Both the position numbers and the translations under genes were made by a program. From assembly GCF_018325905.1 (NCBI RefSeq), contig NZ_AP021901.1:5766001-5830000 (forward strand): a stretch of DNA of 64,000 nucleotides, written 5' to 3'. Source of the stretch: Pseudomonas sp. St316. Its GTDB lineage: Bacteria; Pseudomonadota; Gammaproteobacteria; Pseudomonadales; Pseudomonadaceae. Below, piece by piece: positions 24,480 to 32,069 of this stretch. Below the pieces are notes generated by a model. It was not told the origin of the DNA, ran no database searches, and was given only the letters and a program-made list of their open reading frames with translations. Numbering within the stretch: the stretch's first letter is position 1; the number at the start of each line of letters is the position of its first letter.

Positions 24480-24924
24480 CGATGCTCCTTATCGAATTTT
24501 CCAGATGCCAATATGGGTTCACGACCAATGGATAAACGAAGAAGACCATCGCAGTGTAGTCAGCCCTCCACAATTTCGCGCAAATGATCTGGGCAACTCG
24601 TGGAAGCGAATAAAGCCGTTGTGAACAGGGCCGCGCCCGCGTTGGTAAGGATCCCCCAGCACCTTTAGCTAGCTCCCCCACTTAAACGCTGTTCGCCTCC
24701 CCTGCGGCGAGGGAGCTTGCGCCCGCTGGGCTGCGCAGCAGCCCCACACCAACGTAGCAAAATACCGTCGCCGACAGGCTAAACGCCCTACATCAAGCTC
24801 GGAAAGTGGCGTCTTTTTAGCTCCGAGATAAAGCGGCCTATATTCCGTCGTCGCCCTGATGGCGACTCGGGTTTGGCGACTCGATTAACGAGGTAGCTCC
24901 TTTCAATTGAATGAGGTACTACCC
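24480..24924. other. Intergenic region with REP element and GGCGACTCG direct repeats
   Basis: No gene in 445 bp. It holds a REP composite at 24702-24745: GCGGCGAGGGAGCTTGCGCC, then the hairpin GGGCTGC-GCA-GCAGCCC. Further on, GGCGACTCG is repeated at 24861-24869 and 24875-24883, close upstream of the small gene at 24925; the position suggests an operator or 5' leader structure. Confidence 0.5.
24702..24745. repeat. REP element with adjoining GGGCTGC hairpin
   Basis: GCGGCGAGGGAGCTTGCGCC followed by a perfect 7-bp stem (GGGCTGC/GCAGCCC). This is a typical Pseudomonas REP singlet with its second palindrome. Confidence 0.7.
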
Positions 24925-25197
24925 ATGAACCGATACATGCCCATCACCGGCATCGACTGCGCCCCCGCCACCCTGCTCATCGACACCGAAGCCTCGCTCG
25001 ACGTCCTCTTCGAAACCGCCGACTACCGCATCCGCACCGTGACTCAATTGCTGGAAAACATCGCGTTCCGCTCGGACATCAGCTCCGACACGCTGGTGCT
25101 TTCCGACTTTTGCAAAATGCTGACGATATCGCGGCGCGATGGGTGTGATGTGATGGATGTGCTGGGTAGACGATTGCGGGCGCAGGCGGTTGAATGA
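24925..25197 (+). CDS. Small DUF3077-like hypothetical protein
   Basis: 90 residues. ATG 24925 (MNRYMPITGIDCAPATLLID) has GAGG seven bases upstream and is preferred to the TTG at 24907. The pattern of a short N-terminal strand, a central helix around SLDVLFETADYRIRTVTQLL and a C-terminal helix resembles the abundant small DUF3077/DUF6124 proteins of fluorescens pseudomonads, whose function is unknown. Followed seven bases later by an intrinsic-terminator-like hairpin. Confidence 0.65.
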   Translation: MNRYMPITGIDCAPATLLIDTEASLDVLFETADYRIRTVTQLLENIAFRSDISSDTLVLSDFCKMLTISRRDGCDVMDVLGRRLRAQAVE

Positions 25198-25203
25198 AAG
25201 AGA

Positions 25204-25224
25204 CGGGCGACCTTGGGTCGCCCG
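25204..25224 (+). terminator. Hairpin terminator after the DUF3077-like gene
   Basis: CGGGCGACC (25204-25212) and GGTCGCCCG (25216-25224) form a 9-bp GC-rich stem around TTG. Only a weak T-run follows (CTTGACGTT). Confidence 0.6.
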
Positions 25225-25364
25225 CTTGACGTTCCAATAGAAGAGGCACATCCGCCGGCGCCCCAGCCAATGGTTCTCCGGATACACTGGGCCCGCGTCA
25301 CGAGCCCAAATCTACTCACATTCAGTTCATGGATCGAATGAAAACATATCTCACAATTCCGATA

Positions 25365-25436
25365 GGAAAAACGGGGGACAGACCACGTTTCCTCTACTCC
25401 TCATACTTCCAGAAACCGTGGTCTGTCCCCGTTTCC
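25365..25436. repeat. Inverted-repeat element, GGGGACAGACCACG type
   Basis: GGGGACAGACCACGTTTCC on the left and its complement AAACCGTGGTCTGTCCCC on the right enclose about 20 bases. Same size and outer GGGGACAG as the elements of the CDI locus, with a different inner word (ACCACG instead of ATTTATTT). Confidence 0.75.
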
Positions 25437-25522
25437 TCCAGGAACAAATTGCGTATAGTCGCGCCCGCCGCCCTTACGGCAATCTGTTTTGGCAGCCCAC
25501 TACCTCTGAAGGAGCATGAGTT

Positions 25523-25960
25523 TTGTACAAGAAAATTACAGGGATCGTTTTTCTGCTATTGAGCGGCTGCTCACTGCATCCGTATACCAAGGACGAGCTG
25601 CTGAACACTGGCGTAACCAGCCCCGAATACTGCCTGACGCAAGAGCGGGCGGTGGTCGAAGAACGAGTGCAAGGCTACCTGAACCACTGCTTTCACCCGC
25701 AAGTGACCGAGCTCACGACAGGTGGGAGACTCGTCAATACCATCCAATTGAAAGTCGACAGCAATGCCGAAAGAAGCGACATGCTGCTATGGGCGCCGAC
25801 AATCTACGGCAGCCAGTTCTATATGAACGTGATCGTCTCGGAAAAGAACCCCGCCTGCAAAACCACCATGACGGCCGTAGCCTCAGGCTGGGGATTTGAG
25901 CGAAATTTTCCGAAGATCCTGGAAAGCGCGAATGGAGGAGACCCGTGGTGCCCGCTGTAA
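25523..25960 (+). CDS. Small lipoprotein, hypothetical
   Basis: 145 residues with a lipoprotein signal peptide MYKKITGIVFLLLSGC; the lipobox LLSGC puts the lipidated cysteine at residue 16, so the protein is membrane-anchored. The mature part has several cysteines (YCLTQE, NHCFHP, PACKTT, PWCPL) likely to form disulfides. TTG start with GGAG eight bases upstream. A longer overlapping frame beginning at ATG 25516 has no signal peptide and is rejected. No family recognised. Confidence 0.7.
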   Translation: MYKKITGIVFLLLSGCSLHPYTKDELLNTGVTSPEYCLTQERAVVEERVQGYLNHCFHPQVTELTTGGRLVNTIQLKVDSNAERSDMLLWAPTIYGSQFYMNVIVSEKNPACKTTMTAVASGWGFERNFPKILESANGGDPWCPL

Positions 25961-26010
25961 ACTCGTTGTACGCAACTACGGAACACCCAAGGCGCGGCAG
26001 GACGAAGAAG

Positions 26011-26030
26011 AAGGGGACAGCAAAATAAAC
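26011..26030 (+). repeat. Half copy of the GGGGACAG element
   Basis: AAGGGGACAGCAAAATAAA without an inverted partner nearby, preceded by GAAGAAG as in the complete copies. It lies after the lipoprotein gene. Confidence 0.55.
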
Positions 26031-26061
26031 CGGCCCATGGTGAGCGATCAACAATCCGGCT

Positions 26062-26096
26062 TTTGTGGCGAGGGAGCTTGCCCCATCGCCACAATG
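26062..26096. repeat. REP element
   Basis: TTGTGGCGAGGGAGCTTGCC followed by CCATCGCCACAA, so the element folds on itself (TTGTGGCGA with TCGCCACAA). Confidence 0.75.
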
Positions 26097-26099
26097 AAA

Positions 26100-26543
26100 T
26101 TATTGGACCGCCTGCCCGGCTGATCCAGATGGCGTCGTTGTGACGGCCGGCTCTATGACTTTCGCGGAACGCCCTGTCTCGACATCGCGAACTTCGTAAT
26201 ACCACCATTTCATCGAAGACACGCCATAAAGACCATAGGTACGGCCACCGACCAAATCCACGGTCATTTCAATTGGACGTGAGTATTCGGTTCCAATAGC
26301 GTACTGAACGGAAAGCTTATGCCTTCCCGCGCCGAGTCGATAGTCGGTTTGGCGGGCTAGCCAATATAGCGATGTATCGTCATCGATCTTGTCTATCGAT
26401 AAATGCTTGTCAAACTGCCGAATTGTCGCGACCTCGTCCCAGGGCTTTCCTTCTGCGCTTTTATGCTCGTAATGAATACATCCGGTCAGTGTGAGGCAAA
26501 ACAAAATCACTGCAATAAATCGTAGAAAAACATCGTGTCGCAT
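26100..26543 (-). CDS. Lipoprotein, hypothetical
   Basis: 147 residues from ATG 26543, which has GGAGGG six bases upstream (an upstream ATG at 26570 has none). The N-terminus MRHDVFLRFIAVILFCLTLT followed by GC is a lipoprotein signal with lipobox LTGC. The mature domain contains alternating hydrophobic strands (HKLSVQYAIG, IEMTVDLVGGRTYGLYG) compatible with a small beta-sandwich, a form common in envelope lipoproteins. It lies downstream of the CDI locus in the same orientation but separated by about 160 bp; no functional link is shown. Confidence 0.75.
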   Translation of the reverse strand: MRHDVFLRFIAVILFCLTLTGCIHYEHKSAEGKPWDEVATIRQFDKHLSIDKIDDDTSLYWLARQTDYRLGAGRHKLSVQYAIGTEYSRPIEMTVDLVGGRTYGLYGVSSMKWWYYEVRDVETGRSAKVIEPAVTTTPSGSAGQAVQ

Positions 26544-26704
26544 CAATGGCCCTCCAAGGCACGTTCTCATCTCGTCTCAGTAAAACAACGAGCCCTTTTT
26601 GCTTCCAAAATAAACTTTCCCCTTTTCGTTTTTTTCGTTTAAAACCATGGTCGCTTTCAAGAGCCCCGCCGGCCTCACAAAAACGTGACCTGCCCCCGCC
26701 TTCC

Positions 26705-27334
26705 TCAATTCAACAACCTATCCATCAGGCTCGGCGAACCGATAAATAAAAGCGCCCTTTCACCATCATCAAACTCACCGAGCTTTTTAAAAAGTAGGCC
26801 TTCCCCCTTACTAACAAGATGATAAAAGTCTTGGTCTCGATTCAACTCCCCCGTCCACCCCCTATTGAGAATGGCAGAAACACCAAAGTCCTTAGGCAGC
26901 GCCACGATATAGGAGCAACGCTCTATTTCAAGCACCCTAGCGACAGTGCCTATCGAAGATTTTGAAAAACGTAGCGCTCCAAAAAACTTTACTTTTCCTT
27001 CTGCCTCGACAACATGTTCTTGCGAATCACTGCCGTCTACAATTTCCAGTCCTCTGAACTTCAACGCCCCCCACAATTTTCTATAGCGAATAATTCGGGC
27101 ATCTTGTTGCCATGCAGGGCTACCCAAGAAGATCCATAACTTGTGCTCGGAAAACCTTAGACCAATTAGCTCATAAAGAAAATTCAACACCGAGGCCACG
27201 GACTCGCTTTCCAAACCATTAGTTGCGAATTTGGCAACCGAAAGCACCTCGCCCTCTTTCGCGCCCTCAAGGTTAAACACGTCGTTATCTAAAAAAATAT
27301 TAGTTGCACTAGCAATCTTAATGTCAGTAGTCAT
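26705..27334 (-). CDS. Probable orphan CDI immunity protein (no cognate toxin left)
   Basis: 209 residues, AT-rich like the other cassette genes. ATG 27334 (MTTDIKIASATNIFLDNDVF) is taken as start; the frame stays open to 27400 only through the repeat element. The protein is acidic and cytosolic-looking (no signal peptide), suiting an immunity protein that neutralises a CDI toxin. Fifteen bases upstream of the ATG begins a GGGGACAG element, which stands where a toxin end should be. Its family is unknown to me; assignment rests on position at the 3' end of a cdiBAI locus and base composition. Confidence 0.55.
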   Translation of the reverse strand: MTTDIKIASATNIFLDNDVFNLEGAKEGEVLSVAKFATNGLESESVASVLNFLYELIGLRFSEHKLWIFLGSPAWQQDARIIRYRKLWGALKFRGLEIVDGSDSQEHVVEAEGKVKFFGALRFSKSSIGTVARVLEIERCSYIVALPKDFGVSAILNRGWTGELNRDQDFYHLVSKGEGLLFKKLGEFDDGERALLFIGSPSLMDRLLN

Positions 27335-27823
27335 AGTGATTTCAGAAGAAAAGGGGACAGATTTATTTATACCAGCGTTCCTGCCCCCTCGGCGGACCAC
27401 AAAATAAATCTGTCCCCTTTTCGCTCTGTTCCCTTTTCGCTCTTTCGCTCACGCTCCAAAATAAATCTGTCCCCTTTTCGCTCAAAACTAACCATTTCCA
27501 AGTAACACCCGGACAACAGAGAAATATCAAAATTATCTGGCAGCACGTACACAAGTCACCGAAATCAAAGCTTAAATTCAACGACGAACTGGCGGTACAG
27601 TATCGGGAACAGAGGAACATGTGTAGTGCGATGAATCAATTTGCGATCCTTTATGGGGACCGCTTCACCAGACCGACCTTGTCATACCATGGTTCGTCAG
27701 GGGACGAGCCGTAATGGCCCGAACACAAAAAGTCTGACACTCCCCTTGACGAGACCGACTAATGGGTGCCCCCCCCCCTTTCGCACCTTTTCGCAGATCT
27801 GCCTCCTTCCCACTATCATTAAT
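27335..27823. other. Cassette spacer with GGGGACAG elements and a C9 run
   Basis: 489 bp without a supported gene. It contains the complete inverted-repeat element 27349-27421, an extra inverted arm at 27458-27478, CTTTTCGCTC repeats between them, and at 27745-27785 a degenerate copy of the ACTAATGGGTG repeat interrupted by a run of nine C (27771-27779). A short frame at 27619-27711 encodes MCSAMNQFAILYGDRFTRPT and on, possibly a gene scrap. Confidence 0.5.
27349..27421. repeat. GGGGACAG inverted-repeat element, copy A
   Basis: AAAAGGGGACAGATTTATTT at the left and the complementary AAATAAATCTGTCCCCTTTT at the right enclose about 33 bases that include CCCCCTCGGCG. An additional right-arm copy follows at 27458-27478. 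The left arm abuts the start of the orphan immunity gene 26705-27334. Confidence 0.85.
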
Positions 27824-28171
27824 CTATTTTAGCTCCACAAAATTCAAGTCAGTATCACGGGATTTGGAGGTCTTCAAAAAACCTAAAAATTTATCCAAAA
27901 GAATTTGCACATTGCTATCAAACTTGGATGGGGCTAGATCGAGCACATCCTCCAACTCACAACAGTTCATTATCAACTCAAAAATCTCGGGCGAAATGCC
28001 TTTCTCTTTCAAAACTCTTGAGCTTCTTGGCGAAAAAATAAGCCGCTCAGCCTCCTCTAACGTCATTGCGCCGCGTTGAACAGACACCAACAAGCCTATC
28101 GACAAAGCAGATATAAACCTAGCTGCCTCTTCGACTTCAAAAACTTCTAACATCAAAGACATATCTTTCAT
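27824..28171 (-). CDS. Immunity protein of the orphan CDI toxin (DUF3969-like)
   Basis: 115 residues starting at ATG 28171, directly abutting the restored stop codon of the orphan toxin (TAA then ATG). It is acidic, helical and without signal peptide (LEVFEVEEAARFISALSIGL), and resembles the DUF3969 family seen as immunity genes. It would protect against the toxin encoded by 28172-29154. The start-stop abutment is the usual arrangement of toxin and immunity genes in CDI loci. Confidence 0.7.
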   Translation of the reverse strand: MKDMSLMLEVFEVEEAARFISALSIGLLVSVQRGAMTLEEAERLIFSPRSSRVLKEKGISPEIFELIMNCCELEDVLDLAPSKFDSNVQILLDKFLGFLKTSKSRDTDLNFVELK

Positions 28172-29154
28172 TTAGTTATTGCTCCAGCCCGGTTTGGTTT
28201 TAACGTTAAAAACCTTACCACTTTCACTTTGGAAATAATGAACAGACACCCTAGATCCATTTGAGTCATAGCCATCTTTGTAAATTTTTGTCCATTTTCC
28301 AGATTCAACTTGCCGCAGGTCAGCTAGCGCGTCGGTGTTCTTCACGGCATTCTTTGTCGTTCCACCATTTTTTCCCTAAAGCCTTCTGGGTACAGAGGAG
28401 CCTTCTTTATAGATTCATAGACATTCTTTATTCCAGAACCATTAGCACTTCCTGAAACAACCCCAACCTTAACCCCGGTTGTACCACCCTTCCCCCCAGC
28501 CGTCGACGAGAACAAATCCCGATCAGGACTCAACCCATCCGCCGCAAGCTCCGCCAATAGTGCAGGCCCATCGCCTTTTTCAGTGCGCGTCTTCTCAACG
28601 ATGCCGGTGTTGATCGCCCGCTCGTTGCCTTGAGTAATCTCCCAAAGCGCTATCGAGCGACCGAGCCCGGCGCCTCTGCCGTCATGCAGCAATTTCTCAT
28701 TGGCTGGAATCTCATCCACCAGTTGCTCGGTTACTTGCAAACACGCCGACGGGTTGTTCCGGCAGTACTGGCCGAACTCTTTATTGCGAGTCGCGTCGAG
28801 GTTGTTGTAATGGTCCCTGACGGCTTGGCAATCCGCTGGGGACGCGCAGGTGTTGAGTTTCTGTTCCCTTTCGAGCAGCTCGGCATGGAACAGGTAGTTA
28901 AATGTCGTCGCTTTCTCGGCGATCTTCGAGCCTGTATTCAGGTCGCCATCAACCGCAGCTGCGGCCAATAGGCCTGTCAGTTGCGACAGCATCAGCTGCA
29001 GATCTTTGTTTTCACCCGCCACCTTGGCCATACCAGGGATCAGCGCTTCGTTCAAACCGGCGGCGACCGCGCCAGTCTTGAAGTCGCTGCCCGTCAGTTC
29101 AGCCAGCAGGCCACCCATGATCGCGTGGGCAACAATTTTCTGTGGGCCGCCATG
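28172..29154 (-). pseudogene. Orphan CdiA C-terminal toxin module, frameshifted at a T6/A6 run
   Basis: The minus-strand frame runs from HGGPQKIVAHAIMGGLLAEL through SDFKTGAVAAGLNEALIPGM, matching the pretoxin region of the main CdiA (TGTPQKIVIHAMVGGLLAEA), with no secretion domains upstream: a classic orphan cdiA-CT. At the run 28368-28373 the frame turns into QRMP-stop. Adding one A on the minus strand gives KNGGTTKNAVKNTDALADLR and continues to KTKPGWSNN-stop at 28172, against the immunity gene. The toxin domain (from about 28560) is not one I recognise; its last part, HYFQSESGKVFNVKTKPGWS, looks like a small beta-rich RNase-type fold (inference). The first codons begin 5-8 bases from a GGGGACAG element. 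Confidence 0.8.
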
Positions 29155-29156
29155 GA

Positions 29157-29231
29157 AAAAGGGGACAGATTTATTTACGCCCCAATGATCCTATCCCCTC
29201 GGCGCATCACAAAATAAATCCGTCCCCTTTT
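29157..29231. repeat. GGGGACAG inverted-repeat element, copy B
   Basis: AAAAGGGGACAGATTTATTT (29157 on) and the right arm AAATAAATCCGTCCCCTTTT enclose about 35 bases containing TCCCCTCGGCG. It lies directly at the 5' border of the orphan toxin module. Confidence 0.85.
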
Positions 29232-29757
29232 CCCTGAATGCTGCGCTAAAAAGGCAGATAGCGGCCCTCAACGGCATTCCCATGCACTCATTGTTCGGCT
29301 ACTCCATAACGCCGCAGCCTGCTTCACAGATATTCACACCGGAACCGCAAAAGAACTACCTCATTGAAACGGTGATCGCGGATAACTACCTTATGAAAAT
29401 TTATGAAATTTCCACGACGGGTGAACGCAAAGAGGTGAGTGTGACTGTTGGCGCCGATGAAGATCTAACCCAACCAGCCGGTTGAAATCTAACTCAGAGA
29501 AAAACGGTATAACGGGCTCAGTCAGGCAGGTTGAAATAAAGGGGAACCCTACAGTTAAAAGCTGCAGGGCGAGTTGGCTTTTAGCCTTGACTTGAGACCG
29601 GCTAATGGGTGTCCCCTTTTCGCTCCTTTGCCCCCACCGACGGCTCTAGAACTTGACTTTAGCCCGGTCAATGGGAGTCCGAACAACACCTGTCCGAGTC
29701 GTACCAAAAGTAACGACAGGCGCTGGAGGCAAAACTTCGCCTGTCGCTTTTGCACAA
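29232..29757. other. Cassette spacer with a possible gene scrap and 56-bp repeat
   Basis: About 525 bp. A plus-strand frame (29282-29485, MHSLFGYSITPQPASQIFTP onward, 67 residues) is readable back to 29223 but has no ribosome site and may be a fragment of a lost gene. A 56-bp repeat lies at 29565-29620 and a degenerate relative (TTTAGCCCGGTCAATGGGAG) near 29656-29680. Confidence 0.45.
29565..29620. repeat. 56-bp direct repeat, copy 1
   Basis: A 56-base block containing GAGACCGGCTAATGGGTGTC is repeated at 30247-30302 with a single change (CCTTGACTT versus CCTTAACTT). Decayed copies appear near 27745 and 29656. The block ends in TCCCCTTTT, like the GGGGACAG elements. Confidence 0.85.
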
Positions 29758-30120
29758 CTAATTCACTCTATAGTAACTATAAAGATCTGCATCAGGCCAA
29801 AGCTCATCATATGCGGTCAATGTACTTCGCAGTGCCTCACTGCGAGGATCCTCCGAAGGATTCATCTTTATAATTACAAACTCTTTAATTTCGGGCCACT
29901 GAAGTTCACGCATGCAAAATGCCACAACTTCAAATGGTGAGTTACCAGATACTAAAATAGCTTTAAATTTTTCTACAAAATCCTGTTTATAGTCCGGATG
30001 CTTTTTTACAAACTCCAAAATATTTAACAGTGACATCTCATAGGAAATCTCTTGCTCTTCACCAAAAGCGGCCATCGCCACATCGCAAAGCATATCAAAC
30101 TCTTCAATGACGTCATTCAT
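29758..30120 (-). CDS. Orphan CDI immunity protein
   Basis: 120 residues, acidic, no signal peptide, with the stretch EVVAFCMRELQWPEIKEFVI and DPRSEALRSTLTAYDELWPD, a signature I associate with a widespread small immunity family in Pseudomonas CDI and polymorphic toxin loci. Its toxin is absent: just upstream, GATGCCTGGGTACCGAAATGAATG still reads DAWVPK-stop overlapping the start region, as if only the last codons of a toxin remain, and a GGGGACAG element begins about 29 bases from the ATG. Confidence 0.7.
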   Translation of the reverse strand: MNDVIEEFDMLCDVAMAAFGEEQEISYEMSLLNILEFVKKHPDYKQDFVEKFKAILVSGNSPFEVVAFCMRELQWPEIKEFVIIKMNPSEDPRSEALRSTLTAYDELWPDADLYSYYRVN

Positions 30121-30148
30121 TTCGGTACCCAGGCATCTTTTTTAGAAG

Positions 30149-30218
30149 AGGGGGACAGATTTACTTAAGCAAATCAACGGCCCCGCGCCCTTAGCCCAAA
30201 ATAAATCTGTCCCCTTTT
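30149..30218. repeat. GGGGACAG inverted-repeat element, copy C
   Basis: GGGGGACAGATTTACTT at the left and AAATAAATCTGTCCCCTTTT at the right, enclosing about 30 bases (CCCCGCGCCC). TCCCCTTTTCCTC is then repeated twice more up to 30248, running into the 56-bp repeat. Confidence 0.8.
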
Positions 30219-30246
30219 CCTCCCTTTTCCTCAGTCCCCTTTTCCT

Positions 30247-30302
30247 CAGGGCGAGTTGGCTTTTAGCCTTAACTTGAGACCGGCTAATGGGTGTCCCCTT
30301 TT
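30247..30302. repeat. 56-bp direct repeat, copy 2
   Basis: Near-identical to 29565-29620; it lies immediately after element C and before the immunity gene of the main toxin. Confidence 0.85.
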
Positions 30303-30330
30303 TCTTTGCACCGTTCCATCAATCTAAAAA

Positions 30331-30942
30331 TTAAAGCGCACGACCGAAAATTTCTTGAAAATCATCGACTAAATCACCAAGCTCTATATTAGGATTAAGT
30401 ACAATTAGCTGGTCCTCGGTCACATCTAGCGATGCAAATACTTCCTCAAGTACGGTTGCATCGATATTTTTTTCGTAATAGTCCTCAGCTAGACTCTGAT
30501 AAGCCGCAATACCTCCCACAAAAAAACCTAGCAGTGGATACTCTTTCAGCCCATCCGGCGACGCGCACCACGATGGCTGCTTGATACCTCGCCAAAAAAA
30601 CAGACTAGCATTATCCGTAGAAAACGCTGGCTCAACTTTAAATCGCTGAAACGCCTCGGGCATCGCACTCAAACACTCAGATACATTGGGCAAAGGAGAA
30701 CCACATATAACTTTTCCTGCAACACCGGCATCGGTAAAATGCAAAAAATACTCAGCACCAGAACCGTCCCTCATTGAGCCCATCATTTCTTTCCCCGCCC
30801 CATCCCAATTACAGTTGAATGAGAAATATCTATACTGCCACTCGGGCATTATTATGGCATCCAACAATGCCAGCCCCTGAGCCACATGTTTAACGCGATC
30901 AACTGAAGGCAGTTCATTTATATTTGGAATCGAATTATTCAT
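30331..30942 (-). CDS. cdiI: CDI immunity protein for the HNH toxin of CdiA
   Basis: 203 residues starting 10 bp after the restored cdiA stop at 30953. It is acidic and soluble-looking (GSPLPNVSECLSAMPEAFQR, VLEEVFASLDVTEDQLIVLN), without a signal peptide, as expected for a cytosolic protein that binds and blocks the toxin tip of CdiA delivered by sister cells. I do not recognise the family. The assignment rests on its place directly after the cdiA toxin region. AT-rich, like the toxin region, showing that the two move together. Confidence 0.75.
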   Translation of the reverse strand: MNNSIPNINELPSVDRVKHVAQGLALLDAIIMPEWQYRYFSFNCNWDGAGKEMMGSMRDGSGAEYFLHFTDAGVAGKVICGSPLPNVSECLSAMPEAFQRFKVEPAFSTDNASLFFWRGIKQPSWCASPDGLKEYPLLGFFVGGIAAYQSLAEDYYEKNIDATVLEEVFASLDVTEDQLIVLNPNIELGDLVDDFQEIFGRAL

Positions 30943-30952
30943 CTAGTAGCAC

Positions 30953-32069
30953 CTATTTGTCAGATTTAGCTCTATTCTCTTGTCGAGAAAGAATCTGAAG
31001 GTTTGAGCTGCAATTTGTACCATCGCAATTTTTTTGGCTTTATATGGTCAAACTGCCACTCGTTAGGATCTGGAGTTACGCCGCGCTGGCTTTTTTGTGG
31101 TTTGACTAACACCGTACCACTGGAATCAGATTTTACTACACCGTCGTTGGCTGCTTTATTCAACTCCAATGCCTCTTGTTTTTGCCGCAAAGTGAAATCT
31201 TTACCGGGACCAACATTTGGCGGATCTTCAATACTTGAATAATCGACTTTTGCATGAGCGCCTGTCTCTTTTGCACCACGACCTGGCGAACTAAACTCCC
31301 CATCTACCCGCGACTGTGGCGTATCCCACCTCGGAGTACCAGCCTCGGCCATCGGTTCTTTTGTCAGACTGCTTGGCTTTGCTCCCGCCGTGCCAACACT
31401 TCCAGCACCACCTCCGGGAAGCATTCCGGGCACGACGTTGATCCCAAACGGATTGAATCCAGTTTGATCGAGATAAGCTCCCGCTTCGCTCATCCAAGCC
31501 GAATCACCATTCAGCCACATGTTGGCAATTTGATCCAGGTGGAGAGACCCCGCTTTGGTCCACTCTTGTTCATTAACCGTGCGGTAGCCTGCCATGAGGT
31601 CATTGCTGGAGCCGCCTGGATCAAGCGGTTCAGTTCGCTCTACGGACGCAACGATCGCTTTTGACCCCCCGTCCAACTCAGCTCGAATCTCTGCGCAATT
31701 GTTCGTTGTTCGACAGTTATCCAAACGAGCCAGATTCGCAGCGCTGCGCTTATCGAATTCGTGCTTGACTTGATCGCAGGTGCCTCGGGTATGGCACTCT
31801 TTCTCTGCGACCTCCAATTCCAGAACATCCAAGTGATTTAGGAAGTTGTATTGCGTAGCGTTCCTCGCCACCCAAACACCTTTATCCAGCTTGCTGGTAT
31901 CTCCATCCGCCTGCGAAGCAGCCGCAAGCAACCCAACCATCTGGGAGCTCATGCTCAGTAGGTTTTGATCACCCTTAACCAGATCGTTGAGGTGCCCAAC
32001 TAGAGCCTCGTTAGCCCCAGCTGCCAAGGCTCCGACTTTGAAATCACCGCCTGTAGCTTCGGCGAGAAG
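30953..32069 (-). pseudogene. cdiA: cdiA 3' part (pretoxin plus HNH toxin), displaced by two frameshifts
   Basis: After the C6 run at 32070-32075 the CdiA homology continues in another frame: GGLLAEATGGDFKVGALAAG and then the pretoxin region to about 31700, a Gly/Pro/Ser-rich linker, and the toxin. That frame ends in HIKPKKLRWYKLQ and a stop at 30979 or nearby. At the T7 run 31029-31035, dropping one base gives DHIKPKNCDGTNCSSNLQIL and SRQENRAKSDK-stop at 30953, a complete HNH/GH-E nuclease tip (DH, N, N-x8-H/R type). The toxin would cut target-cell DNA. As sequenced, neither the junction nor the tip would be translated in frame. Confidence 0.8.

Larger units (their letters stand above)
25198..25522. 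other. Intergenic region with GGGGACAG-type inverted repeat
   Basis: 325 bp without a gene: the hairpin at 25204-25224, then a 72-bp inverted-repeat element (25365-25436), then the probable promoter and ribosome site (GGAG) of the lipoprotein gene at 25523. Confidence 0.5.

Noticed and set aside
25516..25899. A 127-codon frame starting at ATG 25516
   Set aside because: It overlaps the lipoprotein frame, which has a clear lipobox and cysteine pattern; this frame is Arg-rich without structure.
27363..27620. Short minus-strand frames through the GGGGACAG element
   Set aside because: They consist mainly of the repeated element (ERKGDRFIL) and have no ribosome site.
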